64,000 nt of DNA, taken from Dugong dugon. Lineage: Eukaryota; Chordata; Mammalia; Sirenia; Dugongidae. The stretch is from contig CM057476.1 in NCBI GenBank assembly GCA_030035585.1, positions 18,646,501 through 18,710,500 on the forward strand. The letters are read 5' to 3'. Positions 1 through 10,790 of this stretch are shown here, one piece after another (the first letter of the stretch is position 1; every line of letters begins with the position of its first letter). The position numbers and the translations under genes are program-made. The notes beneath the pieces were generated by a model. It saw only the letters and a list, made by a program, of their open reading frames with translations. It searched no databases and was not told where the DNA came from.

Positions 1-417
1 TGAATGATACTAATATTCATCCTTGCAAAAGCAACATGTTTATTTATCACATTCCCACGTTTACTGTTTCCCCTGTAATTTACAGTCTGCAATCTGCCGG
101 CGGGCAGGGGAAGAAGTGTGGAGATGAGAACATACAGGCAGAACTCGGAGGAGGGAGAAAATGATCGTATATGGGTCCCACACCCCACCCGCCTCACGCC
201 ACAGCTGCCTTCGATTCAATCTCAAACAAAGGCAAGGATTTATCTGACCAGGGCCGGGCGGCTCCATTTGAGGCCTCTGACAGTTAGTTGGAATGAGCAG
301 TCATTATGGAATGTAATGTGTCGCAGCAAAAGAATTGTTGCATATTCTGAAGTTGTTTGTTACACAATGATGGAGCAGGAAGGGGAGAGAGGGTAGAAAT
401 TGGTGGGGACGACTTTT
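1..417. other. Unique intergenic sequence
   Basis: No repeat or exon recognised. The first 110 bases and 285-365 are A/T-rich with homeobox-like motifs and look more constrained than the rest, but this cannot be tested here. Confidence 0.3.
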
Positions 418-419
418 GT

Positions 420-602
420 GCGTCCCTGGGTGGCGCAAAGAGTTAAGGGTTGGCGGTTGGAAATTACCCAGAGGCGCCTTGGAAGAAAGCCCTGGCTAGC
501 TGCTTCTGAAAGGTCCCAGCCTTAAAAACCCTATGGAGCAGTTGTACTCTGTACAAATGGAATCGCTGTGAGTTGCAATCCACTCTAACAACTAACAACA
601 GC
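420..602 (+). mobile_element. AfroSINE, form D
   Basis: tRNA-like head at 422-450, body with gaaaggtcccagcctt, then the RTE-shared tail ending ctaacaactaacaacagc. Diverged and with a shortened head. Confidence 0.85.
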
Positions 603-1029
603 AAAGTCGGGGACAAGAGTTGGGAAGAGGACGGAAGGACAGAAAGGCAGGAGAGGCCAAAGTCTCCCCAAAGACCTGAATCAAGGACCCGATCTGCTCT
701 CAAAATAACCTGAGCTTCCAGCACTGCAGGAGACCCGGCCATATGCTGGTCCTTCTGAATTCGATTGTCCAAAAGGTGGGGTCCAGGACTGTGTGTTTTC
801 AAAAGCTTCCCAAGTAACTGGTATTTAGCCAGAAGTGGGAACGACTGCCATAGGGGATGGCGCAGCAGGAGGGGGTGGGAGGGATCCTTGCTTTGGGGTG
901 AAGGTGTGTTTATGATTGACTTGTTGATAATTCCCGGCCCCATCTAGCACCCACTACAGCAGGCAGCAGTCACAACAGGCGAGTACAAAGGGTTGTCGAT
1001 CTCCTCCATGTATCCACGCCTTTCCATGC

Positions 1030-1110
1030 TTACTATCTAGAACTAGCGGCAGCACCTGGTGCATAGTAGGTGCTGAGGAAATGCTTGTTGGTTGTCTGAA
1101 TAAGTAAATC
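1030..1110 (+). mobile_element. L2 LINE 3' tail fragment
   Basis: Carries the L2 signature cctggtgcatagtaggtgct followed by an AATAAGTAAAT-like tail. Confidence 0.5.
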
Positions 1111-1145
1111 AAGGAATACCCTCCCCTCCAAAAAAAAAAAAAAAA

Positions 1146-1301
1146 AGCCAGACCCATTGTCGTGGAGTAGATTCCAACTCAGCGATCCTATAAGACAGAG
1201 CAGAACTGCCCCATAGGGTTTCCAAGGAGTGGCTGATGGCTTCGAACAGCCGACCTTTTGATTTGTAGGCAAACTGTTAACCACTGTGCCACCAGAGCTC
1301 C
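1146..1301 (-). mobile_element. AfroSINE, short form A
   Basis: Minus-strand copy of the short form, where the head joins directly to ctccttggaaaccctat. The 3' tail abuts an A-run at 1132-1146. Confidence 0.9.
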
Positions 1302-1390
1302 AGATCAAAGAATAGTGAAGGATATTGAGAGAAAAGTCACAAGTCACTGGCCAGAGAGGCCTGAGTCAATCCCTTGAAACAAAAAAAACA

Positions 1391-1478
1391 AACCCGCTGC
1401 CGTCAAGTCGATTCCAACTCATAGTGACCCAATAGAACAGAGTAGAACTGCCCCAAAGGGTTTCCAAGGAGAGGTCCC
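1391..1478 (-). mobile_element. AfroSINE 3' half, form A
   Basis: Only the tail half is present, from the RTE-like end to ccttggaaaccc; the tRNA-like head is missing. Confidence 0.85.
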
Positions 1479-1894
1479 TTAGCTGCTCTGAATGCTACCT
1501 CCAGTAATACTGAATTGCTTTTCTGCCCACCCCACCCCACCCCCACTGGACCCCCAAAGCCAGTGGTACAGCCACTCATACTGGCTTTCAAGAGCCAATT
1601 TTGTGCATCTTTTCCCAAATTCAGATTCAGTGACATCACGTTGGTATCATGAAATTGACCATGCTGGGAGTGAGGGAAGTATTTACACCACGGAAGTTGG
1701 CAAACACTACAAATCAGAATTTTTTTTTTTTTTTGCAGAACCAGTTGTTCAGTATTTACCAGCACACCACTGCCTACAGCACAAATAGGCACACTCCCAC
1801 CATGCTACTGCCTATCTTTTCCATGCCTTTATTCATACTGTCCCCGCTACCTGATAGGCCTTCACCAGGCTAACGTCTTCACCTCCTCAAGACT

Positions 1895-2145
1895 TCCTCT
1901 TCCAGGCAACCTCCCCTGACTATAAAGACTGAGTTCAGCCCGTCTAACCTTCCTAATCACAGCTCTGGACATGGCAATCTATTGTGATCACTTTAGTAAT
2001 TTGGGGGTGGGGGGGTGTCCTACCAGGATTTGAGCTCTGTTAGGGCAGAAACCGTGCCTTCATCTCTGAATTGCCAGGTCCTCCCCAGCACAATGCCAGG
2101 CACACACTTGGGGATGAGCAAATGTTCAGCTAATGAAGAAATGAA
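1895..2145 (+). mobile_element. L2 LINE 3' end
   Basis: Old L2 features in order: cttcctcttccaggcaacc, ggatttgagctctgttaggg, cacaatgccaggcacacact and a weak ATGAATG tail. Confidence 0.65.
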
Positions 2146-2317
2146 TGCATCAGTTACGTTCAACATCATCTATCTGTCTTTTGGCTCTGACAAACTTTCA
2201 GACTATAATGAATGGAAGGACCCACCTGCCCAGACAATGGCCAGGAAGCAAGGGGAATGAGGAAGTACTCATAATGATGGTAGTAGCTAGTATTTACTGA
2301 GGTCTTCCTATATACTG

Positions 2318-2518
2318 GAGTCCCCGGGTGGTACAAATGGTTAACAGGCTCAGCTAGTACTAAAAGATTGGAGATCCAGATCTACCCAGAGACATCTCAG
2401 AAAAAAGTCCTGGAGATCTACTTCTGAAAAATCAGCCGTTGAAAACCCTATGAGCACAGGTCTACTCTGACACACATGGGGTTGCCATGGGTCAGTCAAC
2501 TCAGCGTTAACTGGTTTA
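2318..2518 (+). mobile_element. AfroSINE, form C
   Basis: Full-length copy with the form C body (gaaaaatcagccgttgaaaa) and ctctgacacacatgggg tail. Confidence 0.9.
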
Positions 2519-2520
2519 AT

Positions 2521-2710
2521 TATATACTGGGCACTGTACTAGGAGTTTCACATACATAACATTACTGAATCATCACCAGAGCCCTGGGAGAGTTAAGGAA
2601 ACAGGCTCAGAGAGGTTAAGTAATTTGCCCAAGGTCACACAGCTAGGAACTGGACTTTGCACCCAGGCTGTCTGGCTTCAGAGTCAATATGTTCAACTAG
2701 CATACTCCAT
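2521..2710 (-). mobile_element. MIR SINE
   Basis: Core signature ggctcagagaggttaagtaa and aaggtcacacagctagga in reverse orientation. An ancient mammal-wide repeat, split from its flank by the SINE at 2318-2518. Confidence 0.8.
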
Positions 2711-2776
2711 CCTAGGGAGAGAAATGTGTCCAGAACCAAGAAGGAAGGGGTGGGTCTGACAAGGCAACAGGGAGGC

Positions 2777-2812
2777 ATGTGTGTGTGGGGTGTGTGTGTG
2801 TGTGTGTGTGTA
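2777..2812 (+). repeat. (GT)n microsatellite
   Basis: GT dinucleotides interrupted once by GGGG. Confidence 0.95.
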
Positions 2813-3350
2813 TTGCATCTGACAAGGAGGAAACTGCGTCAACAAAGGGGAGGAGGGAAGAAAACACATCATGCAAAGCGTTGGCCTTTCTGAGGCTGAG
2901 GACCCCCAGGGAGAGGTGAGGGTGGAGACAAGGCCACCCTCAACGGAGCAGACCCGGGAGCTGGAGGTCCAGACGCCTTTGAGTTCTGAGCTGCCAGGTT
3001 TGCTTACAGGTTCCCATGGCAACTGCTAAGCAATCATCTTATTCCACAGCTCAGTGGTTCCCTAGAGATTCTCTCTCCCTGGCTTCCACCACCACTCCCC
3101 ACCCCATGGGGCTGAGGGGGCAGCTTGTTCCCCAGGAGAGAAGTGCTGGAGAAAAAAGGATGGCCAAGACCCTTTCATTATGACAACAGAGGAGGGAAAT
3201 TTGAGTGGGAGTAGGGGGAAAAAAAAAAAAAAACAGAGGAAGAGCAGCTTAAAACCCCCGATCATCAGACTGGGAAGGAGCTTGCAGAAGGGGGGTACTC
3301 AGACCAGCTTCAAAATCCAATGAAAACCATCGATTCTCTCCCCCCAAAAC

Positions 3351-3415
3351 GTGCGCATGTGTGTGTGCACACGTACACACACAGGTACCCATACGTGTAC
3401 ACACACACGTACACA
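3351..3415. repeat. Alternating purine-pyrimidine tract (GT/CA mixed)
   Basis: Runs of GTGTGT, CACACA, CGTACAC and ACGTGTAC nearly unbroken over 60 bases, giving short internal palindromes. Confidence 0.9.
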
Positions 3416-3562
3416 GAGTTTTGCTTATAGTTTCAAGAAGCATTCACCCTCTTTGGGACCTAAATTAGGAAATTGGAAATCATCTAATCCATTGGTTTTC
3501 AAATTAGGGCAGTGGAACCCTATCTTCAATCAAAACCAAATGTGAGACTCTGATCTCTAATC

Positions 3563-3772
3563 CACTGGTTCTCCACCGGGGGCAATTTTGCCCCCGGGGG
3601 ACATTTGTCAATGTCTGAGGACGTTTTTGGTTTTCACAACAGGGGTGGGGGTTTGTTGCTAACATCTGGTGGGTCAAGGGCAGACATGCTGCTAAGCGTG
3701 CTACAGTGCATAGAACAGCCTCCCGTACCGAAGAATTATCTGGCTCAAAACGCCAGTAATGCCGAGACAGAA
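3563..3772 (+). mobile_element. MER5A-like hAT-Charlie nonautonomous DNA transposon
   Basis: Begins cactggttctccaccggggg and contains ggacatttgtcaatgtctga, hallmarks of MER5A. The far end (cgagacagaaaacca) is the decayed inverted terminal repeat. Confidence 0.8.
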
Positions 3773-3920
3773 AACCAGGGGTAGAGTAATCAGGGTTCAT
3801 TCGTTCACTGAAGTGGGGGAGTGGGGCACTGAACTTTACAGGGTCAGATGAACCTGACTTACATTTGGCCTCGGGAGTGTGACCTGAGACCAGCTGCAAA
3901 CATCTCTGAGCTTCATTTTA

Positions 3921-4072
3921 ACCCATTGCCTTTAGTCAGTTCTGACTCAAAGGGACCCTAGAGGACAGAGTAGAACTGCCCCCATAGGATTTCCAAGGAG
4001 AAGCTGGTGAATTCAAACTGCCAACCTTCTGGTTAGCAGCCGAGCTCTTAACCACTGCACCACCAGGGCTCC
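3921..4072 (-). mobile_element. AfroSINE, short form A
   Basis: Complete short-form copy from tail to the head end ccaccagggctcc. It splits an old MIR-like segment. Confidence 0.9.
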
Positions 4073-4159
4073 AGCTTCAGTTTGCTCATCTCCAAAATGG
4101 AGGTTATCAGGGAATTTAACTCCTGGGGTGGTTTTGCTGAGTACAGTATTATATACCAG

Positions 4160-4362
4160 AACCCGCTGTCGTCAAGTCAGTTCTGATTCACAGTGACCCC
4201 ATGTGTTACAGACCAGAACAGCTCCATAGGGTTTTCTTGGCTGTAATCTTTATGGAAGCAGATCACCAGGTCTTTCTTCCATGGCACCGCTGGGTGGGTT
4301 CAAACTACCGACCTTTAGTTTAGTAGTCAAGCACAAACCGGCTTTGCCACCCGGGGGCCTGT
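4160..4362 (-). mobile_element. AfroSINE, form B
   Basis: Full-length copy with the form B body, reading ttcttggctgtaatcttta on the plus strand. Confidence 0.9.
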
Positions 4363-4716
4363 AGTACTAAATACACAGGGGAAAAGACCGAAAGGAATTA
4401 CTATTTTTATTATCATGACTGTTATTATTAGTGGTGCTGTGGAAGAAATCTCAACTGAGGGGGCACTTCAGAGTCAATTCCATTTGTAATGATGACAGGA
4501 GAGTCCGACAGGGGCTAACTTGAGGGTTAAGGGTATGATTAAGCTGCAAACGCTTGTAAACCAGCTCTAAATTTTATGCCCAGAAGGAGTTCTGAACTGT
4601 TCTCAACAATGTCACCACATTCAGAGTAAGCAGGAAACCTCTCAAGGGGACCACTGTGAAGATGAAAGACAACCTCCATGTGGGCATAACCAGCCTGTGT
4701 AAAACTCCACCTTATG

Positions 4717-4928
4717 TCCCTGGATGGTGCAAAGGGTTAAAGCATTCGGCTGCTAACACAAAGGTTGGAGGTTCAAATCCACCCAGAGGTGCCTCAGAAG
4801 AAAGGCCTGGAAGTCTACTTTTGAAAAATCAGCCACCAAAAACTCTGTGGAGCACAGTTCTACTCTGACACACATGGGGTCTCCATGAGTTGGGGTCAAC
4901 TCAACGGCAACTGTTTTTGTTTTGTTTT
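4717..4928 (+). mobile_element. AfroSINE, form C
   Basis: Full-length, with gaaaaatcagccaccaaaaa body and a T-rich end (gtttttgttttgttttt). Confidence 0.9.
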
Positions 4929-4929
4929 T

Positions 4930-5460
4930 ATATGGCTGCATTTCCTATGTTCACTTATTCAAATCCCAACACCTATCTTTGGGGTAGATCTAGATTTAAG
5001 AAATCTAAGTTACGCTGCCTGTCTTCGGGTCCCCTGAATGCAGAGCCTGAGGCAAGGATTTGTGTTCAAGTGGTGATGCCAGGGAGCAGGACAAGTGAGA
5101 CAGGAAGGAAAAAGCCAGTGTAAGGTGTGTTATCAAGGTCACAGCTGATGGCCGTGGGGACGTGATTCCACCAGCCCCTACTGAGAAGGTACAGACTGCC
5201 TCTAGGACATCTGGAGGGAGGTGAGGGCATCAATTCAATGTTCTTCACCTCACTGGTTCAGAGTTGCCCCCAGGGTTGCTAACTCCCCTTGCATGGGTCC
5301 AGCAAAATACAGCCAGAGTTCACAGCACTGGAGAGGCCCAGGGCCAAAAGTTGGGGAGGGTGGCTCATGCTTGAAGCAAGATGTGAAACAGAAAGTGAAT
5401 GGGACCCCACCCAGAACTGTCAGTACCGGCCACAGCTGGGATCAGAAATGAGCTGACAGG
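4930..5460. other. Unique intergenic sequence
   Basis: No repeat, exon or RNA gene recognised. It ends with acagg at 5456-5460, the left target-site duplication of the LTR that follows. Confidence 0.4.
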
Positions 5461-5864
5461 TGTAAGTCAGAGACCCAGGTGTTGCCAGGTGGAAACCCCA
5501 GGTTCTGCTCAGTGCTACTCATCTCAGCCAATGAACGAGAGACCGAGGTGGGAGAGTAGAAAGGTAACTTTATTTCATTGCTCAAGGAAAGGAGACAGTC
5601 GGGGCTGCCGCCACCAAGACTGTTCAGCAAGGGCAAGGGGAAAGGTTACTTTTAAGGGGTTTACAAGTAGGAAGTTCATACAAGTTACACGAGTCACGTT
5701 CTTAATCATACTACGCAGGCGCAATGAGGTTTATATATAGCTTCGTGCATCGCCGGGGTTTTAATGCAAAGCTACAGAGCGTGTCAAGCAAGCTGCTTGA
5801 GGCAGTGAAATTTTCACAGCCTGGGGACCTCTGTCTTACGGGTGAGATGTTACATGTCACGGCA
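5461..5864 (-). mobile_element. Solo LTR of a class I-like endogenous retrovirus
   Basis: A 404-bp unit starting TG and ending CA, flanked by a perfect 5-bp duplication acagg (5456-5460 and 5865-5869). On the minus strand it has a TATATAA box (5737-5731) and a single AATAAA (5574-5569) about 160 bases downstream, the usual U3-R-U5 order. No internal viral genes remain; recombination between two LTRs is the likely origin. Family name not assigned. Confidence 0.8.
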
Positions 5865-6004
5865 ACAGGGACACATAATTCCTGTGGTTTTTCCCCGATT
5901 CAAGGCTCACCTCCACCAGCTAGGAAATCCTCTGAGTCTCGTTTTCCTCCTCTGTAAAGTAGGATTTGTAGCATCTGTCTCCCACAGGAGAATAGTGTCC
6001 CATC

Positions 6005-6175
6005 GTGGAGCTGGAAGACGAGCCCGTAGGTTGGAAGGCACTGAAAATACACAGTGGTCGCAACAATGGTCTCGAGCATACCAACGATGGTAAAAATGGG
6101 GCAGACTGGGCAACATTTCACACATGGGGTCACCATGAGTTGGAGCTGACTCAACAGCAACTAAAAACAACAACA
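6005..6175 (+). mobile_element. RTE/BovB-class LINE, 3' end fragment
   Basis: Diverged copy of the 3' end seen better at 23216-23550: ggaagacgagcc, cagtggtcgcaacaatgg, aacgatgg, ggggcagactgggcaac, then ggggtcaccatgagttgg and a caacaacaa tail. Confidence 0.75.
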
Positions 6176-6576
6176 ATCTCTCATGGGAGGATGGAATGTG
6201 CAAAGCCCCTGGTGTGCCATGGGTGCTCAGCAAACACGAACAATCACCCTTATCCCTGAGCAGCAGCCCTGACCTGGAAGCTGTTTTTCTTGGCTGTGAA
6301 ACCTGCTCCACCTTCCCAAACCTGAACTGTTTGACACAATTTATGCCAGGCACTGAATGAATTCCTAGGAAGTGAAACTGGTAGCTCTGAGGAAGTCTAA
6401 GACGAAGGAGCAAATGGAGGACAGATTGGCAAGGATGGGGCTGAGCCACTGGGCGGTTCTTCAGGAACTAATGTCACAATAATGATCTTCCACTGGAAGA
6501 CCTCGTTCGAGTGATCCCCAAGTCTCTTTCTGCTAGAGGTTCACTTCCAGAGAAGGTTCGCACGCTGGCTCAACTG

Positions 6577-6703
6577 TTGTTGTTTTTGGGTGCTGTCAAG
6601 AAAGACCAGGTGATCTGCTCCCTCAGAGCCACTGGGTGGGTTCGAACAGCCAACCTTTTGGTTAACAGCCGAGTGCTTAACTGTTGCGCTACCAGTGCTC
6701 CTT
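6577..6703 (-). mobile_element. AfroSINE with internal deletion
   Basis: Tail joins directly to accaggtgatctgc; the middle containing gagtagaactg is missing. Head complete. Confidence 0.85.
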
Positions 6704-6829
6704 CAACTGTACAATGGGGTATATAATAATAGTACCTTCACCGCACAGTACTATCATGAGATCCAAATGAGATTAACACACAGCAAGTGCTCAGAACAGT
6801 GTGTAGCCTGTGGTAAGCATTCTGTAAAC

Positions 6830-7035
6830 GTTATTGTTGTTGTTAGTTGCTGTCAAGTCAATTCCAACTCACAGCAACCCCGTGTGACAGAGTAGAACTG
6901 CTCTATAGGGTTTTCTTGGCTGTAATCTTTATGGAAGCAGACCACCAGGCCTTTCTTCCATGGTGCTGCTGGGTGGGTTCAAACTGCCAACCTTTCAGTT
7001 AGCAGCCAAGCATGTAACCATTTGCACCACCAGGG
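6830..7035 (-). mobile_element. AfroSINE, form B
   Basis: Full-length copy; a gttattgttgttgtt tail lies on its 3' side. Confidence 0.9.
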
Positions 7036-7095
7036 CAAAATATTTTTATTATTCCTCCATGTAGAGAAAACACCAAACCAAAATGAAAACCAAAC

Positions 7096-7262
7096 AAGCC
7101 TGTTGTTGTCGAGTCAGTTCCAACTCATGGTGACCCCATATGTTACAGAGTAGAACTGCTCCATAGAGTTTTCTTGGCTGTAATCTTTATGAAAGTAGAT
7201 CACCAGGCCTTTCTTTCATGCAGCCACCGGGTGGGTTCGAATCGCCAACCTTTAAGTTACTT
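7096..7262 (-). mobile_element. AfroSINE, form B, head truncated
   Basis: Tail and body present; the head is cut off by a second SINE piece at 7263. Confidence 0.85.
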
Positions 7263-7328
7263 GTTGTTGTTGGGTGCCATCAAGTCAGTTCTGACTCATG
7301 TAGCCCAGGATAAACCCTTTGTGCTACC
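7263..7328 (-). mobile_element. AfroSINE fragment with large internal deletion
   Basis: GTT-repeat tail and gtgccatcaagtcagttctg joined to a short head remnant (tttgtgctacct). Confidence 0.65.
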
Positions 7329-7434
7329 TAATAAAATGCTACTCAGAGTGTGTCATCTGGCTCCTACTGGGATGCTAACTGATACCCACTGAAACACTGA
7401 GACAGAGATGGCTATTGGCCTCTCCAATATCATT

Positions 7435-7490
7435 CATTCATTCATTCACTCACTCCTTGGCAATTCACTGGCTCACACACTCACTCAGCA
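7435..7490 (+). repeat. Short degenerate CATT/CACTCA array
   Basis: attcattcattcattcactc followed by CACTCA-like units; possibly an old LINE tail. Confidence 0.6.
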
Positions 7491-7869
7491 CACCCTCACT
7501 CCCTCACTGGGGGGTTCCATTTGTACCACACACCCCACGAAAATGTCCAGCCTCCTGCCTCAGATCCAGGCTTCCCTGAGAGGACTGAACTATGGTGTGG
7601 TTTCTTTAGCAACTCCTCCTTCACCCCAAAGACATTCGCTCCACTCTCCCTAATCATGGAACTGAACTTGACTTCAGAAAGACTCCCCAGGCCTCAGTCA
7701 CCCCCCTCTGTAGAGCCATGGGGGTAAACTGGGTGATCCCTGAAGGATTTGGTGCATCTTTGGGACAGGAAAACTAGGGACATATGGAGACTGGGGTCGC
7801 ACAGACCAGCCCACTGAGGGAAACAAGGAGGGGGAAGGGCTGTGCTTAAGGGTGCATGGGATTTCATTC

Positions 7870-8090
7870 ACATCTGCTTTCCTTGGTGAAAATGCTTTGG
7901 GCTTGACTACTAGCCTAAACGTTGGTGGTTTGAACCTTCCCAGCAGCACCACGGAAGAAAGGTCTGGCAATCTATTTCTGTAAACATTACGACCAAGAAA
8001 ACGCTATGGAGCAGTTCTACTCTGTAACACATGGGGTCGCCATGGGTCAGAATCGACCCAACAGCAAGGAGTTTGGCTTTTTGGTTTTTT
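7870..8090 (+). mobile_element. AfroSINE, form B, 5' part degraded
   Basis: Body and tail typical of form B ending tttggctttttggtttttt; the first 30 bases of the head are unrecognisable. Confidence 0.85.
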
Positions 8091-8115
8091 CCCTGTTGTC
8101 GAAACTATGGTCCGG

Positions 8116-8733
8116 AAAGCCTGTGAGCAGCCATCTAAGATACTCCACTGGTCTCACCCTTTCGGGAGCATGGGAGAATGATGAAAACAAGACACAAGGG
8201 AAAGATTAGTCCAAAGGACTCATGGACCACAACTACCACGGCCTCCACCAGACTGAGTCCAGTACAACTAGATGGTGCCCGGCTACCACCACTAACTGCT
8301 GTAACAGGGACCACAACAGAGGGTCGCAGACAGAGCTGGAGAAAAATGTAGGGCAAAAATTCTAACTGATGGAAAAAGACCACACTTACTAGCCTGACAG
8401 ACCATGGAGAAACCCCGAGAGTATGGCCCCCAGACACCCTTTTAGCTCAGTCAGCAATGAAGTCACTCCAGAGGTTCACTCTTCAGCCAAACATTAGACA
8501 GCCCCATAAAACAAAATGAGACTAATGGGGCACAACAGTCCAGGGACAAGGACTAGAAGGCAGGAGGGGACAGGAAAGCTGGTAATAAGGAACCCCAGGT
8601 CAAGAAGGGACAATGTTGACATGTTGTGGGGTTGTTAACCAATGTCACAAAACAGTATGTGTACTAACTGTTTAATGAGAAACTATTTGTTCTGTAAACC
8701 TTCATCTAAAGTACAATCTAAAAAAAAAAAAAC
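8116..8733 (+). mobile_element. 5'-truncated L1 LINE, 3'UTR only (lineage 1)
   Basis: Matches the 3' ends at 18959-19756 and 47300-48036, ending ctgtaaaccttcatctaaag and a poly(A). The flanks actatggtccggaaag (left) and actatgattcagagag (right, after the tail) look like a decayed target-site duplication. Confidence 0.8.
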
Positions 8734-9164
8734 TATGATTCAGAGAGCAGACAAATGTTGTTTCTCTGCGTGTTGACCCTCTGAACTGAGGTCACTGTGC
8801 TTTGACTGGAAGCGGACAGGAGCCTGACCTAAGAAAACCACACCCACTTCCTCTCCTCCATTGGCTTTCCTGCAAAGCCAACAGTCCTGTCCTTCCCTGG
8901 CCTCCCTCCCTGGGCTGCAGAAAGTGTTTAATTAATAAACATGCCTTCAAACCAAGCTGATGGCGAAGAGCAATGTTTAAGTGCTAATTATGGTTATCAT
9001 AGGCTGCTTTCCACCTCATTAAATGCATGTATTCAGTAATTGTTAGCTAATTCCCAAAGAGAAGCCAGGGGCCCTTCATGTGTTGGGATTGTATCTTTCC
9101 CCAGCGTTTGACCTAATTCCACAGAGGGCAGGTAATTTGGTTTTGGAGCCTAAAGGGCTTTGCC
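8734..9164. other. Unique sequence with an A/T-rich, possibly conserved block at 8930-9070
   Basis: No repeat recognised. The block contains TTAATTAATAAAC, TAATTATGG, CATTAAATGCATG and GTTAGCTAATTCCC, dense homeobox/POU-like motifs typical of conserved noncoding elements. Conservation is not verified. Confidence 0.3.
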
Positions 9165-9310
9165 TTCACCTTCCTGGATTCAAGTCCAGCTGTGACGTTC
9201 CAGCTGCGTGACTGTAGGAATGTTGCTTCTTATCTTTGAGCATCGATTTCCCGGTCAAGAAAATGAGACGAATATATGTGGAGTGCCCGAGCCGTAGAAG
9301 GCGTTTAACT
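9165..9310 (+). mobile_element. MIR SINE
   Basis: ggattcaagtccagctgtga, then gcgtgactgtaggaatgttg and a tail with gagtgcccgagccgtagaag. Confidence 0.65.
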
Positions 9311-9324
9311 ATATTGTCAGTATT

Positions 9325-9690
9325 AGTATTTCCTCCATCATGGGTTTGTTTTCTCTTGCTTTTTGATCAATTTTATTAAAGTCTATCTTATGTACAACAA
9401 AATTTGTCAATTTCAGGGATATGATTGGATGAATTTTAACAAATGTATTCAGCCATGTGGCCACCATCACGATCACGCTATAGAACATGACCATTTGCCA
9501 AAAAAACTTCTTTCAGGCCCTCTCATTTGATCCCTTCCTTCCACCCCATGGCCCCTGGCAACCACCAATCTTCTTTCTATCATTATAGTTGTGTCTTTTC
9601 TAGAATTTCTTGTAAATGGAATCATACAATGGGTCTTGCTTCTTTCACTTAACATAACGCTTTAGAAATTTATCCGTGTTGTTGCGGACA
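9325..9690 (-). mobile_element. Ancient L1 (L1M-type) 3'UTR fragment
   Basis: On the plus strand reads attttaacaaatgtattcag, gtggccaccatcacgatcac, tggcaaccaccaatcttctt, gtaaatggaatcatacaatg and ttcacttaacataacgcttt, the reversed old L1 3'UTR. Confidence 0.75.
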
Positions 9691-9837
9691 ATGATATGAA
9701 ATCAAGAGGCGGGGCGTACATTCAGACTCTAGTAGAATGAACTGCCAAGTCACATGGTATGGACAGAAGTAGGGTTGAAGAATTGGGACCAGTGATTCAA
9801 CCTGCTACACCATTTAATCCTGACAATTTTAGGAGCT

Positions 9838-10026
9838 ATCAGCTGCTGTAGAATCAATTCCGATTTATACTCACCCCATATGTGTAGAGTAGAACAGTTC
9901 TCCATAGAGGCTGTGACCTTTTGAAAGCAGATCACCAGGACTTTCTTCCAAAGTGCCTCTGGGTGGATTCGAACCACCAACCTTTAGGTTAATAGTCAAG
10001 TGCTTAACAATTTGTGCCACCCAAGG
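9838..10026 (-). mobile_element. AfroSINE, form D
   Basis: Form D body (gaggctgtgaccttttgaaa on the plus strand) and complete head; one of the more diverged copies. Confidence 0.85.
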
Positions 10027-10180
10027 AAACCTTCTAGGAGCTAGGCACTGTTATTATCTCTATTTTACTGATGAGAAAACTGAAGCTGACTGAAGCAGCT
10101 AGTGATGGGGAAGGGAGTGTGAAACTCAAGCATTCCAATCCCAGACTCCAGCTCTAAACCACTTTTCCATCTTCCCTCCT
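10027..10180 (-). mobile_element. MIR SINE
   Basis: ttactgatgagaaaactgaa and later aatcccagactcc place it as a reversed MIR. Confidence 0.6.
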
Positions 10181-10189
10181 GTTATGGAT

Positions 10190-10790
10190 TGAATGTGTAC
10201 CCCCCAAAATATGGGTTACAAATCTAACCCATATCCCATTGCTGCCGAGTAGACTCTGACTCACAGTGATCCTATAGGACAGAGTAGAACTGTCCCATTG
10301 GGTTTCCAAAACTATAATCTTTACAGAAGCAGACAGCCACATCTTTCTTCCACGGAGCTGTTGGTGGCTTCAAACTGTCAACTTTTGAGTTAGCAGCCGA
10401 GTGTTTAACCACTGCGCCATCAGGACTCTGCTCTTAACCCATATAGTGTTTATAATCCCATTTGGGAATGGATTTTCTTTGTTATGTCAATGAGGCAGTA
10501 TTAGTTAGGGTGTGTTTTAAGTCAATCTCCTTTTGAGATACAAAACAACCAGATTAAGCAAGCAGAGAAGCGAGCAGAGACGGGGGAAGGTAGAGGCCAC
10601 ACCAAATGAAGATCACCAAGGAACCAAGGAACAAGGACTTTCCCCCAAAGCGAACAGACAGAAAGCCTTTCTCTAGAGCCAGCACCCTGAATTCAGACTT
10701 CTAGCCTCCTAAACTGCGGAAAATAAATTTGTTTGTTAAAGCCACTCACTTGTGGGATTTCTGTTATAGCAGCACTGGATAACTAAGACA
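10190..10790 (+). mobile_element. MaLR/MLT1-like solo LTR, interrupted by a SINE
   Basis: Starts TGTTATGGATTGAATGTGT and ends GGATAACTAAGACA, with gcctcctaaactgcggaaaa and ataaatttg (polyadenylation signal) near the end. Flanks cctcc and cctgc could be a 5-bp duplication with one change. It closely resembles the reversed LTR at 59229-59751. Confidence 0.8.
10235..10434 (-). mobile_element. AfroSINE, form B2, inserted in the LTR
   Basis: Bounded by a perfect 10-bp target-site duplication taacccatat (10225-10234 and 10435-10444), so it inserted after the LTR. Confidence 0.95.
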
